Shown: one piece after another, positions 42,090 to 53,232 of the stretch
Layout: the number at the start of each line of letters is the position of its first letter
Position numbering within the stretch: the first letter of the stretch is position 1
Assembly (NCBI GenBank): GCA_021396245.1
Contig: WNYE01000031.1
Span: 124,001-188,000, forward strand
Length of the DNA stretch: 64,000 bases
From: Sporothrix humicola
Taxonomy: Eukaryota > Ascomycota > Sordariomycetes > Ophiostomatales > Ophiostomataceae
Direction of reading: 5' to 3'
Translations under genes and position numbers: made by a program
Notes under the pieces: model-generated
What the model was told of the DNA's origin: nothing
The model's database searches: none
Seen by the model: the letters and a program-made list of their open reading frames with translations, nothing else

Positions 42090-44037
42090 TTAGACGGTGG
42101 CCTCCGGGGGAGCGGCCTCGTTGGTAGCAAAGGCGCCGCCCTTCTCGCCGTGGGACATGCCAGCGGCAAAGGTCTTGGTGGGGCGCCACTTGGCCGAGGT
42201 ACGGGGGGTGGTCTCCTCCATCATCAGATCGACCTGCTCGAGCGACAGGCCCTTTGTCTCCGGGACGAGGAAGTAGGTGTAGACAAAGGCGCACGTGCAC
42301 AGGCCGAACCAGACGTAGAACACGGACGAGACCAGGGCGTCGACCATGTAGGGGGTGATGACGGCGATGATGCAGTTCCACAGCCAGTTGGAGGCCGTGG
42401 ACAGGGCAATGCCGCGCGAACGGATGGGCAGGGGGAAGATCTCGCCGATGACGATCCAGGCGCCGGGGCCCCAGGTGGTGGCGAAGCTGAAAATGAAGAT
42501 GGCGATAAAGGCAATCTGGGCGTTGACGGCCTTGATGTTGTCGGCAGCAGTGCCGCCGGCCACGGTGGGGTCGGGATGGGTGTGGTTGAAGCCGACAGTG
42601 ACGCCGACAGTGGCGACGATGAGCTGGCAGATCAACATGGACAGGGCACCCCACAGCAGGAGAGGACGGCGGCCCCATTTCTCGACACCCCAGAAGGCAA
42701 ACGGCGTGGCCAGGGTGTTGACGACGTTGAAGACAACGGACATTAAGAACTCGTTAGACACGGCGCCCGTGGACTTGAGGAACGGAGTGCCGTCTAAGTT
42801 TGTTAGCGGGGTTTTCAGAGAAGGGGAGAAAAGAAAGAAGAAAAAAAAAAGAAAAAAAAAAAGAAAAAAAATTCATAACATCTCCACAGCTTCAACACGT
42901 TACTCACAGTAAAAGATAAAGTTCACGCCGGTCCACTGCTGCATCATCTGCAGAGAGGTGCCGAGGATCGTCTTGCGCAGGTTGGAGTTGGACTTCCAGA
43001 GCGAGCCCTTGAAGCAGGCGGCCCAGGTGCCGAACCAGGTGGTCGAGGGGATGAGCGCCTTTTCGTACTCTTCGTTGGCGACGATCTCGGCCAACTCGTA
43101 TTCGATGTACTCGGACTCCGGGGGCTGGCCACGGAGGCGCGAAAGGGCGGCGCGGGCCTTGGAAAGCTTGCCGCGCTTGACGAAGAAACGGGGCGAGTCA
43201 GGCAGGAAAAGAATGCCGGTGCCGAGGATGGCAGCCCAGATGAACTGCAGGCCAATGGGCAGACGGTAGGCGCTGGCCGAGTCCCAGTCCGAGGTCTTGT
43301 AGGTAATGCAAGCCGCCATCAGCAGACCAATGGTGATGCAGAACTGGTAGCCGGCGACGAGGGCACCACGGACCTTGCGGGGGCACTGGGGAGGATTAGT
43401 TCACATTCGCAGTTTAGGTTATAGTACGGAGTACAATGAGGGGGACTCACAATCTCGGACATGTACAGGACGACGGTGGCCGACTCAAGACCGGTGCCGA
43501 CACCAGCGATCAGACGACCGATGACGATCTCGGCGTAGGCGTCGCCGAGGCCAGTGATGATCTCAATGACCACACCGATGGCGTAGATAGCACAAGCAAG
43601 GATGACAGTCCACTTGCGACCCAGGTTGTCGGCGATGTCACCGGCAGCAATGGCACCCAGGAAGGTGCCGACGGACATGATGGAGACAATCAGAGACTGG
43701 TGGCTCGAGGCCAGAGCAGTGGCGTCAGGGCCCTCGATAGCGTTAATCCAGACCTGTACGAAGTCTTTGTTAGTATTTTGGTATAAGTCACAAAATAGAT
43801 ACAGAAAGACACAAAAGGACACAAAAAGACACTTCACTGCCAAAGACTCACGTTCATGGCATCGACGTTGCCAATGTAGCCGGTATCGTAACCGTAGAAA
43901 ATACCACCGACGGCGGCGAATGCGCACATCAGGTAGGCCTTCCAGGTGACGGGCGCCTCGATGCGCTCAATATCGGAGGTAGCGGCGAGGTCGCCGACAT
44001 GGGCAACGCCCGCAGTGGTTTCTTCGTTGGTCGCCAT
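42090..44037 (-). CDS. MFS sugar/quinate-type transporter
   Basis: Four exons: 43852-44037, 43451-43753, 42908-43385 and 42090-42793, giving 556 aa. Introns are 98, 65 and 114 nt, all with GTGAGT donors and two with clear CTAAC branch sites. Sugar porter family, 12 helices, plasma membrane. Cues are GGIFYGYDTGYIGNVDAM in helix 1, ADNLGRKWTV, MSEICPRKVRGALVAGYQF, the mid-loop LPDSPRFFVKRG, LQMMQQWTGVNFIFYYG across an intron junction, PIRSRGIAL and the end signature VPETKGLSLEQVDLMMEE. Fungal hexose, xylose and quinate transporters share these. Splicing restores all motifs in register. The third intron contains a long pyrimidine tract on the coding strand. Confidence 0.93.
43797..43835. repeat. 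Short tandem repeat inside intron 1 of the transporter
   Basis: GACACAAAAG-like units repeat about four times within the 98-nt intron, probably explaining why this intron is longer than its neighbours. Confidence 0.5.
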
Positions 44038-45591
44038 GATGGGATGAAGGTGAACGGTGATGCGTAAACCGTTGGCCCGTGATGGTCGTAGAGACTTTGT
44101 AAGAGCTGCTAGAATAAACGCTTGTGACGCAGAGCGAGAAGGGAGGGGCCTCGGGGGTAGTTTTATATATATGAAACCCGAGGGTAGCAAGGTGTTGACC
44201 CAACGGCCCAGAGAAGCACCGAGGATCAACACGGGTCGACAGGGATTTGGCTACCACGCGCGAGGACGGACGGCCATGGGGCTTGACAAAGAATCGCAAA
44301 AGCACAGAAAACGGGGAGCAAGGCCGACCGGGGGTGTTTCGCTCGGCCTCATTTCTGGCGACGCTCCGCGGCTAGTCACTAGACTTTTTTTTCTTCTTTT
44401 TTTCTTTGGTTCTTTTTGATTGTTGCAGCATCTTTGCCTCTACGAAACATACGAGTATACCATGCACACCCACAGCAGGCAGTCTCACGCGATCCGGGGT
44501 TCCATCAGCAGTATGTGGGTGTTGGAGTTGGAGATACCACTGAATACTGAATGGGGTCCGGGGGAACGAGCGGGGGCCAATAGATGTCAGATCTAGAATA
44601 AGGACCGAAAAGACATGTTGGGCGGGTGGAGACAGGGAGGGCTGTTCAAACAGGCATTCGTCTTCATGGTTGGTGGCAGCTTCCGAGTTCCGATTAACAA
44701 AGACTACAAGACGGCCAGAAAGTCACAACACGAGAACACACGTAACGTCAACTTATATAAGTAAGATACGTCTGGGGCTTCTTCGGCAAGACTCTGCAGG
44801 CCACACAAGTGAGAGGTGGCCCTGGTTTAGTTCCACTTTGCGCCGGCGTGATCTGGCGCCTCAAGCCTCTCCAAACCTCTTACACGCTCTGGTCCATCCC
44901 AGGGGGTACGGGGTGATGGGAGGAGACGACTGGCAGAATGAATAGGCAGGAGGGCAGGAATGGCTTCGGGCCGGATATGAAAAGGAGGAGTACGACGTAA
45001 AGTTGGGGAAAAACGCAAAGTGCGAAAGTGCGAAAGTGCCAGTTGCTTCCAAGGCCCAGGACACCGCCAGAAAAAGTAAAAAAATCACAGGAAGAAGAAC
45101 CCCAAAAGGAGAACCCCAAAAGAATCACCCGCAATACATGTGGCTTGACCAAGACAACACGGGGCACGCAACAACACGCAAAACCCACGCGGAGTGCTGG
45201 AGATTGGCACATGGAGACATGGAGCAAACATGGAGTAAACATGGAGACATAATTCGACTCCGGGGTGGCCATTTCTGTGATTTCTCAGGAGCGCGTGAGA
45301 CAAGAAGAAAAGAAGTTTCAAAAGAAAAGAAGCAGAAAGTGAAAGACAAAATAAGTCATGTTCGGTGCTTTGTCCCCTTTCAGCCAAGTGGCTCTGGGGG
45401 GATCGGCACTCGTCCATGGGGCCCTCCATGCTACTTGCTGACAACTTTGATGCACTTCTGGGTGGACATGGGGTCGCGATGGTGCAGGTTGGGGGATAGC
45501 GAGAGCGAGAACAGCAGAACAGGTTTTGGACGCGTCAACAGCAAGCGGCCCCATCCGTTAAGGCCGAGTTTACACCGTACCCTCCACCGTA
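44038..45591. promoter_or_regulatory. Transporter promoter and gene-free flank
   Basis: About 1.55 kb. 44040-44500 should be promoter of the transporter. Beyond 44650 the DNA contains minor tandem repeats (GCGAAAGT near 45015-45040, ACATGGAG near 45210-45250) and no supported gene. Confidence 0.45.
44161..44172 (-). promoter_or_regulatory. TATA box of the transporter
   Basis: ATATATATAAAA on the minus strand, about 125 bp upstream of the transporter ATG. Confidence 0.45.
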
Positions 45592-45635
45592 AGTGACCCA
45601 CCCTACTTTTAGACCACCCCCCTCTTTGGACCACC
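45592..45635. repeat. Left terminal inverted repeat
   Basis: Begins AGTGACCCACCC directly after TA at 45590-45591; pairs with 47413-47456. Confidence 0.9.
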
Positions 45636-45712
45636 CACGAAGAAAAAAAAGAAAAAAAAGGCAAAACTTCAAAAATCAATGAAAAATGTATTTTTGATTA
45701 GAAAATTATGTG

Positions 45713-47296
45713 CTATGGCTCTTCTTGTTCCTCTTCTTCGCTGCTATCATCTAACAAATCCACTACTTCACCCACTGTTAATTTCGCCTTTTGAATGTGC
45801 CAAATAGTGGCGAATTTCGAATTTAGGCTTGTCACTACCTTCTTCTTCTTTTTTAGCTGCAGTTGCTCTACCTTCTCTTCTAAAGCCTCGACTTTGCGTT
45901 TCAAGGTTATGTTTTCATAGACCTTTTCGTCATAACCTTTGCGAATTTTTTGGAAAAAAATCCGGTGTGCAGACGAAGGTTTGTCTTCTTGTTGGAATTT
46001 GTTGATCTGAAGGGCTAGATCGCGAGACTTTTTGGGCGTCGACCACACTGTTGAAGGGTTATGAAAAGTAGTGTCGGAGAATGCTCTCGACGAGCTGAAT
46101 TCGATGATATTCGAATTATTTGGCGTTGATGGCGTGTTGTTGGATGGGAGCACAAAACGGCTGGTCAATGGCCTCAATTCATTAACAGGCCAAAGACCGG
46201 CAGAAACCCAGCCACTTTTGCAATTTCTGTATGTAATTGCAGCCTCCCGTGCATTATAATAAGCTTCTAAGAAGGCCTTTTTGTTGACAAACACGTCTTC
46301 TTCGTCAATAATGCTTTTTTCCATCTCCTTTCAAAAAGCTATCTTCAACAGCGAGAAAATAGTTAAATCCAAAGGTTAAAACACGTGGGAGGCGTGAGGA
46401 GGTAAGAAAAAAAAATAAATGTTGTTTTCGAAATAAAGACACATAAATTCATCTGTTTCGTGACTGCTATAGCCGTCAACAATCAACAAACGCGCGTCTT
46501 GTGGCCGAAGAGGGTGCGAACATGGCAAAAATATATCACGAAGCCACGTTACGCCTGTTTTATTTGTTGTCCACCCGTTTTCTATTACATCGAACTGCCA
46601 AGACTTGAATTTATTCAATTTATTTAAAAACCATTGTTGTTGGACCGATTTGCCTTTAAAAATAATCAAAGGAGGGAGTGATTTGCCGGTTAAAGAGATG
46701 CATTCGATTGTAGAAGTCCAAGTGCGATTGCCAACGTGTTTTTTTCGAATATTCGTCTTTTCAGCAGTGCCAAGGACATAAAGAGCGTCTCCTTGACCTG
46801 AAGAGAACCCAGTTTCGTCCATATTCCATCTATTCTCTGGCTTAATTGCCCGTATCTCTGGGATAGACAGACGACGAAACCAGGTCCTAATCACGTCAGT
46901 AGATGCCCCGTTGATCCTTTTTACGTCGATAGATTTACTCTTTTACACCTTTATTGTTGGATTTCGGCGTAAGAAGGCTGCCAACCAGTTTTTTCCAAGT
47001 ACAGAGGGCTGATTTGAGCACCCAAGAAGACTGGCAACAATTACCCTGACTTGGCTATACGTGGGAGGCAAGCCTAAAGCTCCTTGAACACAAATCCAGC
47101 CTGCCAACTGCTTCTCCTGTGTTATAAAGAGCTTTTGATATGGTTCAAACGCGAGATAACGCGGTTGTGTACCTTTGGCGCGGTTGAGAAATGTAAATCG
47201 CGGTATTCCGTAAAGGGAGGATACTTTTCGAGAGGAGAGGCCGCCTGCCATGGCATTAAGCGCCATAGCGATTTTTTCTTCGGTGTATTCGTGCAT
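45713..47296 (-). pseudogene. Pogo/Fot1 transposase with three premature stops
   Basis: One continuous frame of 528 codons from the ATG at 47294-47296 to 45713, with no frameshift but three internal stops: TAA near 46940, TAA at about 46376 and TGA near 46334. The N-terminus has a psq-type helix-turn-helix (EEKIAMALNAM...SLYGIP) and a CENP-B-like HTH with YSQVRVIVASLLG. The DDE domain has its first Asp in NMDETGF and second in LLIVDGYSSH. The third lies in PLDL, immediately after the second stop. A Lys/Glu coiled-coil tail closes it. Each stop is one C-to-T change from a sense codon (CAA or CGA), as expected from repeat-induced point mutation. The protein cannot be made full length. Confidence 0.92.
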
Positions 47297-47412
47297 TACC
47301 TAAAAACGAATGTTGTCAGAAAAAATGAAGGTTGTGCGATTTTTTTTGAATTACTTACATTGTTTTTGACTTTTCGCGTTTGTGTTGAAATGTGTAGATG
47401 AAAGAATTTTCG

Positions 47413-47456
47413 AGTGGTCCAAAATAGGGGGTGGTCTAAAAGTAGGGTGGGTCACT
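47413..47456. repeat. Right terminal inverted repeat
   Basis: Ends GGGTGGGTCACT, followed by TA at 47457-47458; complementary to the left repeat. Confidence 0.9.
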
Positions 47457-47458
47457 TA

Positions 47459-49498
47459 CACCCTTGCTCAGGGCCCCGCAATCGGCCCCCTTTAGGCCAA
47501 TAGGAGCCTCCTACCTGCCCGAACAGGCAAGCTTGGCGCAGCGGGTGAGAATTGGTGCAGGCGCCAGTGCACGCGGACGCGGAAGGCCGGCATGCCGCCC
47601 TGGAAGGACCTCCTAAGACGACAGACGACGATAACAACCTTGGTTGCAACGTTTGAATTTGCAGAGGTCATGTGACTGACATTATCCAAAATAAAATCAA
47701 AGGAGGCATTCAATGCAGAGTTTATTCTCGTGTGTGCTGCAAGGCAATGCAAGTGGTCATATGTACTGGAAGGCAGTATATCCATCCTGGGACAACATTA
47801 AGGAGCTCATAGTGAGATACATAATTTGTGCCATTGAAGAACGTGATGCCCCACGTGGATGTGATACGAGCAATCTAGCCGCTTGCCAGACGATGCCGAT
47901 ACACAAAATACACAAATCTGTACTCTGTGTATTGCACGCATTCAGCCTGTATTGAGTGTTGTGCACCCCCTCAATATCGAGGCAAACAGGTCCAGGATAA
48001 AGACCTCGAGTCGGTCACTGTTTCTGGACTGTCACGTGTTTAAAACGAAAACGATAGGAAATATTAGCAGGTATAAGAACCTTACAGGCTCAACAAGGTC
48101 AAGAAGCCGACACAGCAGCCTAGGCATGTCGATGTTAACATGCACGCCGCTCGCTCTTGTCCGCGTGGGCCATTGAACCAAATGTGCTAGCACCGTCTAA
48201 CATATTAGTGTGCCGGAAGAGGGTAGACACGAAAATACATGGAAATGGACATGAATATATATTTCAATTTTATTTCATGGTTTTAATATAGAGTTTACGT
48301 AGCTTCAAAACGGGGGAGGTACCAAGCACGTGTTGGAACCGCGGACAAGCAATGTTTGAATTGCTACGGAATAAAAAGGCAACGGCTGCAAGTGATTTCG
48401 GGGAATTGTGACTCCCCGGTGCTAGATGGGCCATATCACGTACAGCTTCGTGGCCGCAAATGGCGGGAATGAAACGACCGGTGATGAGCTCACACAAGTT
48501 TGGCATATTGCTCTGGTGTTTTCAACTTGGTCGACCTCCACCACATTTTATTACAAACAATCATGAATGATACCCAGGACCAAACTGGCTACGAAGCTGT
48601 GCTCCAAGACCCGAACAGACAGGATGCCACTATTAGCCATGGCGACCTTAGCGAACCTCGTTTGCCGCCTATCACAGCGTGAGAGTCCGCCACCGTACCG
48701 TCGTTGCGTGGCTGGCATATGTACCCGCCCAGTTTGACAATGGCTTTTATGATGCGATTGTGTCCCCGTGGCGCACTGTGATTGAAAGAAGCGGAATGAC
48801 TGCCAGCCCGCGCGTCTTGTAGGGCAAGGCGTGGGTACGAACCATCCAGGAGCAGCTCCGCGACTAGACGGCAAATTACAGGTAAAAAGGCGGATATCGT
48901 TAGGAGTAATGGTACTCGTTCGAATAAGGTAACGGCTCCGGAGGTATAAAACGCCGGCTCCCGGTGAGAGAACAGGATGTTACGGAAATCGTGGACGCTA
49001 GTAAAGCCGAGCCAATGCTAACGACGGCTGTAATTAACAAGAGCCTTATAATAAGTTTAAAGTGACGCGTTTATATGGCCAATGCAGTTATTTACAACAG
49101 AGAAGTTAAGTTTTCATGTTACTTTTATATATTCTCCTTAACGTCTACTAGTTGGCTCGGTTGTGTTAATTATATCGAAGAAAAGTTTCTTTATGTTTAA
49201 AGAGCCGAATGACGCCAGTGAGGTTTGTCCAGAGGCCCGGTTGTCCCTTTGTAATTCACAGCGGCAGCCATGTCCTCATGAGAACTATCTATGGCTGTAC
49301 TGTGTACTGGCTTATATTACGCCTACTTGCTTCTAAAGGCGTAATCGAGTCGTTTGAAAACAGGTTATTTTGTCGAAAAGAAAGCTATATTTCAAGTTGA
49401 ATAAATAAATAATAAAAAACGCCAATGACAAACTACCTAAACTATTCACGCCCAATTCTTCCCACCTTTATATTCTCAAGCCCCGTCATCCTGCCTAG
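47459..49498. other. 2-kb gene-free region
   Basis: No supported gene. Mixed base composition with AT-rich stretches (48200-48300, 49020-49200, 49380-49450). The segment 48880-49060 has TE-like features (short direct words GGTAACGGCTCCGG, TGTTACGG) but no ends could be defined. Confidence 0.45.
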
Positions 49499-50569
49499 TT
49501 AAATTCTGACGGGATACGAGTCACGGCGGACAAAGAGCTTTTTCGAGCGGACGAGGGAGTTGGGGCAGGGGTGGTTGAGCAGGTAGTCGGTGCAGTTCTG
49601 GAGGGTGACGTTTGCAATCTCGGTCAGGGCCTCGACAGTAAAAAAGGCCTGGTGGCCGCAGATCAGAACATTGGGAAAGGTCATGAGCCGCATGAGCTCG
49701 TCGTCGTCGATAATGTCGCCGGAGTGGTCGTTGTAAAAGAGGCCGCCCTCGCCCTCGTAGACGTCGAGAGCGACGCCGCCCAGATGGCGGCTCTTGAGGG
49801 CGGCGATGACGGCTTTCGTGGAGATCAGGCCGCCGCGGGAAGTGTTGACGAGGATGGCGCCTTTTTTGAGTTTTGTCAGGGTGTGCTCATTCACCAAATG
49901 GTGCGTGTCCTTTGTCAGCGGGCAGTAGAGGCTGACAAAGTCGCACTGCGGCAGCAAAGTGTCGAGCTCTTCATATTCGCCGAGCTCCTCCTTCAAGAAA
50001 TCGTCGCTCTTGTAGGGATCGTAGGCCAGAATGCGGCATCCGTAGCCCTTGAAGATGCGAGCCGCAGCAAGGCCAATGCGACCAGTGCCAATAACGCCCA
50101 CAGTCTTGCCGTGCAGTGTCGTGCCCAGGAGGCCGTCGAGGGCAAAGTTGCCTTCACGGACTCGGTTGTAGGCGCGGTGTGTGCGGCGGTTGAGCGTCTG
50201 CAGGAGAGCGACGCTGAACTCGGCCACGGCTTCGGGCGAGTAGCTGGGCACGTTGGCGACAAAGAAGCCCAGCTTTTCGGCGGCCACGAGATCGACGTGG
50301 TTGTAGCCGGCGCACCGCAGCAGAACAGCACGGACGCCTTCGGCCGACAGCGCCTCGAGAACGGCGGCGTTCAGCACGTCATTGACAAAAACACAGACGG
50401 CCGTGGCGCCGCGGGCGAGCGCGACGGTATCGAGGCCGAGGGCGAAGTCGTGGAAGACGAGCTCGATGGGATTGTCCGAGGAGGGGTCCTGTTTCTTGGC
50501 ATCGAGGGCCAGAGCAATGTACTCCTTGTCGTACGACTTGGCCGAGAAAACGGCGACTTTGATAGACAT
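49499..50569 (-). CDS. D-lactate dehydrogenase-like 2-hydroxyacid dehydrogenase
   Basis: 356 aa, intronless, cytosolic. It belongs to the NAD-dependent D-lactate dehydrogenase branch of the D-2-hydroxyacid family (pyruvate to D-lactate), the branch best known from bacteria. Motifs are GTGRIG (161-166), the adenine-ribose Asp of AYDPYKSD, Arg in NTSRGG (R245), acidic YEGEGG (271-276) and His in CGHQAFF (H306). CAGYNHVDL and VPSYSPEAVAEF are strongly LDH-like. The long YNDHSGDIIDDDELMRL loop is usual in this branch. The paralogue at 10371 is of a different subgroup. No partner gene is obvious. Confidence 0.92.
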   Translation of the reverse strand: MSIKVAVFSAKSYDKEYIALALDAKKQDPSSDNPIELVFHDFALGLDTVALARGATAVCVFVNDVLNAAVLEALSAEGVRAVLLRCAGYNHVDLVAAEKLGFFVANVPSYSPEAVAEFSVALLQTLNRRTHRAYNRVREGNFALDGLLGTTLHGKTVGVIGTGRIGLAAARIFKGYGCRILAYDPYKSDDFLKEELGEYEELDTLLPQCDFVSLYCPLTKDTHHLVNEHTLTKLKKGAILVNTSRGGLISTKAVIAALKSRHLGGVALDVYEGEGGLFYNDHSGDIIDDDELMRLMTFPNVLICGHQAFFTVEALTEIANVTLQNCTDYLLNHPCPNSLVRSKKLFVRRDSYPVRI

Positions 50570-51403
50570 TGTGATGGTGATGTGGTGATGTGAGGTGTTT
50601 TGTATGTGAAGTGAAATGATTGTGAGTGAAGTGGTGAAATGAGGTGAAAAGTGTCAAATGTCGTCGAATGTCGTTGAATGATTGATTTATGTCAGAATTG
50701 GCGCCAAGAACGACAGGAACGATTTGTGGTCGTCCACTCAGCCGCCACGCCGCGTGGGCAATCATTGGCGGGGAGAAAACGAGAAACGCGACGGATTGGA
50801 CGAAATGTCTTACTCTGAAGTGGGATGGGACTTTTGAGATAATGCACGAAAATACACCAAAAGTGACACCAAGTAACACCAAAAGATGCCAATTCACAAG
50901 CAAAAAGGAAAGGCTAATCTAGACTTGCACTGAGACATTTGGCGCTAACTAAGGACGTCCATTCGACTAACATGATTAAATGGGGAAGTCGAGATCGGCG
51001 ACATGGTTTTATCGTGAAACGACTGTGAAGATGTGAAGATGGTTCAATAATTAGGTGAAAATATAAAAGACAACAAAAAGAGAGATGATGTGCCTGAAAA
51101 TAAAATGATTGAAAATACAATCGTATAATCAGCTTTATCACCTCATAGGTATAACCGGGTATGTGCTCCGAATCCCGTCTTGGTGCGGAAGAACGTCGAA
51201 ATGGGCAGCAAACCTCTATTTAACCGTCCCGACAATATAAATAAGAAAGCGGAAGAGAAGACTGTAAAGTGAGGTAGAAGAGTAAACCCGTTTATTAGAA
51301 AAGGCCAGACCTTTCCAGATAATTCTTTTCATTTTTATTTTTTTCGTCGTTATTGCATCTATCTTGACAACATCACATCTATTGTCAGATCAGCATCATC
51401 ACC
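50570..51403. promoter_or_regulatory. Divergent intergenic, dehydrogenase / secreted protein
   Basis: About 830 bp. 50571-50650 is rich in GTGA-type repeats (TCAC-rich leader on the dehydrogenase strand). A TATAAATA at 51236-51243 lies about 160 bp upstream of the secreted-protein ATG. No gene seen. Confidence 0.5.
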
Positions 51404-52015
51404 ATGCTTTCCATCTTTATCACGTCTCTTCTCGCGGCTACGGCCCTGGGCGCTCCTGCCGGCGACTCTACAGACAGTGCAAACGCCCCGACACCGACAA
51501 CTCTGGCTTCTGGCCAGCTGTGGATCCGGGCCGTCGAGGCCCCCAACTTCCACAAGTATCTGCAGACGAAGCCGGCCAACGTCGCCGGCGTGGCCATCCT
51601 GGACAGCTACACGACGGCCGGGCAGTTTAACATTGTCGATGGGCAGCTTGTGAATGCGCTCGGGAACAGCGACGGCCCGCTGTACATGCACGTCGAAGAA
51701 CCGGCCGATCCGGCGAATCCGCCGCGGACGCTGGCGACGACGTTCAACACGACCAAGAACACGTTTGGATCGTTTGCGTTCCAGGGCGACACGGTGACGT
51801 GGTCGGCGCCGACCGTTAAACGCCAAAATCTAGCGGCGTGGCTTGTGTGTGCAAAGCAGCAGCTTTTCATTAACACTGGAGCATATGCCTACCAGACGCC
51901 GTCCGGGTGCGCCGATGAGACGGTAAGTAACCCAGCGTAGCAGACAGATAAATATTGCAAAGAATACTAACATTAATAGATTCACTTTTACAATGCGGCG
52001 ACAGCGAGTAGCTAG
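51404..52015 (+). CDS. Small secreted protein of unknown function
   Basis: Two exons: 51404-51922 and 51980-52015, with a 57-nt intron (GTAAGT donor, CTAAC branch, TAG acceptor), giving 184 aa. Splicing changes the end to DETIHFYNAATASS, which reads as a natural C-terminus. A signal peptide covers about residues 1-16 (SIFITSLLAATALGA). The mature protein is beta-rich with few Cys (AWLVCAKQ and SGCADE), and has repeated sequence cues NFHKYLQTKP, AGQFNIVDGQL and FGSFAFQGDTVTW. This resembles abundant ascomycete extracellular or wall-associated proteins of the PhiA/IgE-binding type, but I am not sure of the family. No catalytic motif is seen. Confidence 0.8.
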
Positions 52016-52101
52016 GTAGTTGGTGATATTTGCTAGTATATGTATGTCTTGATAAATACATTTGAATTCATCTAACTCCTACGCACCCTCTACGCACCCT
52101 T

Positions 52102-52944
52102 CTACGCACCATAAAAGACAAGTGCCCTGACTTCGATGCTCTCCCGCGGCTTGTCGCCCTCGTACTCCTTGTCGTGAAACGCCGAATGAGGCACGCAGCG
52201 TGCAACCGATCCGTCGTCGATCGAGTCGTAGCACTTGATCAGCATGACCTGCTCGGGTGTGTGTCTATGCTTGTAGTACCACTTGTGGCTGTTTGTCGGC
52301 GACGCTTTCACCGTCCACGTCGGCTGCGTGTGGTCTGGATAGATGACGCGCGCTTCCACAAGGTCCGCGTCGGCAATCGACATGTGATCCACGACGGCGA
52401 GCGGATGCTTTGTGACCTCGTGCAGAGGCCGCCACACATTGATAATTTGCCATCTGCCCTTTGACAGAGACTCCGCCTCGTCGGGCAGCGTCCACTTCAG
52501 CAGAAACTCGGCGCCGTTGTAAGATTGGTCGACATGGACGCGATGGAGAGGGCCCCGCTGGCTGACATTGCCCGGGCCGCGGTTGTGCCAGTCGATCGGC
52601 CCGTGGCGGACCTTGTGGTCGAAAATGTGGACACGAGAGGCACCCGTCGCTTCTTTGAGAACTTCGGCGCATTCGTCGTAGTACTCGCTCTTGATGAGGC
52701 CAACGTCCCGGAACTTGTTGGCAACACAGGCAGTCGAGTCGGTCGGGCGAGTAATGAGCTGGAAGCCGACGTTGTCAAGGTTAAACTCGTCTTCTCTGCC
52801 CGTAATGTCGCGAACGGTCACGGCCGTCTCGGCCATTTTTCGCTCGTTGGTGACCGTGCCCTGGCCGACAACCACAGGCGTCGGCTCGCTGCCGTCGCCA
52901 GGATCGGCATAGTAGTTAAGAGTCGTCTCGACGTCGCGTCCCAT
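52102..52944 (-). CDS. CmcJ/AsaB-type hydroxylase or desaturase
   Basis: 280 aa, intronless, cytosolic. Fungal family related to the methoxylase accessory protein CmcJ, GA4 desaturase and the aspergillic-acid enzyme AsaB; members modify secondary metabolites or xenobiotics and are thought to be iron-dependent oxidoreductases. Cues are HIFDHKVRHG, the likely metal-binding HVDQS, INVWRPLHEVTKHPLAVVD, the YKHRHTPEQVMLIKCYDS segment and VPHSAFHD near the end with ESIEVRALVFY. Length fits the family. It sits between the secreted protein and the aldolase gene; no polyketide or peptide synthase is in the window, so a biosynthetic cluster is not evident. Confidence 0.88.
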   Translation of the reverse strand: MGRDVETTLNYYADPGDGSEPTPVVVGQGTVTNERKMAETAVTVRDITGREDEFNLDNVGFQLITRPTDSTACVANKFRDVGLIKSEYYDECAEVLKEATGASRVHIFDHKVRHGPIDWHNRGPGNVSQRGPLHRVHVDQSYNGAEFLLKWTLPDEAESLSKGRWQIINVWRPLHEVTKHPLAVVDHMSIADADLVEARVIYPDHTQPTWTVKASPTNSHKWYYKHRHTPEQVMLIKCYDSIDDGSVARCVPHSAFHDKEYEGDKPRESIEVRALVFYGA

Positions 52945-53232
52945 TGTGGTGGTGGTGTTAATACGATAAAAAACGAAAATGCAAAATAAGATAAATCAAG
53001 GTGAGTGTGAAGAAGTACACGATGCGAGAGCCAGCTGGGAAATATCCTCCACAGCAGCATACCCCGCGAAAGCCAAGCAGCACGCGGCACACAGGACACG
53101 GCACACGGCACGACGGCAGATGTGCATTATTCTTGGTAATGGCCGCCACAAAATGCACCTCGTCGGGAATTGTGGCTGGCCAATCAAAATAGCGGTCATA
53201 ATGCTTTTGAATTTCTAAAATCTAGTCAAAAG

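Larger units (their letters stand above)
45592..47456 (-). mobile_element. Pogo/Fot1-type DNA transposon, complete but inactivated
   Basis: 1865-bp element bounded by inverted repeats of about 44 bp. The outer 30 bp, beginning AGTGACCCACCC at each end, are identical and only a few mismatches follow. It is flanked by TA at 45590-45591 and 47457-47458, the target duplication of the Tc1/mariner-pogo superfamily. It carries one transposase ORF on the minus strand, broken by stops. Size, repeats and TA duplication match fungal Fot1-like elements. The intact ends mean it could still be mobilised by a transposase supplied elsewhere. Confidence 0.93.

Noticed and set aside
45003..45596. 197-aa plus-strand ORF
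   Set aside because: Contains tandem-repeat peptide, no family, poor codon use, and runs into the transposon inverted repeat.
46376..46940. Introns to explain the transposase stops
   Set aside because: The reading frame continues straight across all three stops with family residues on both sides, so point mutations explain them better than splicing.
47461..47560. Possible tRNA or structured RNA beside the transposon
   Set aside because: Short inverted words only; no T-loop consensus or cloverleaf.
48880..49060. Possible solo LTR
   Set aside because: TG-start and CA-end words can be picked, but no target duplication, primer-binding site or second copy is visible.
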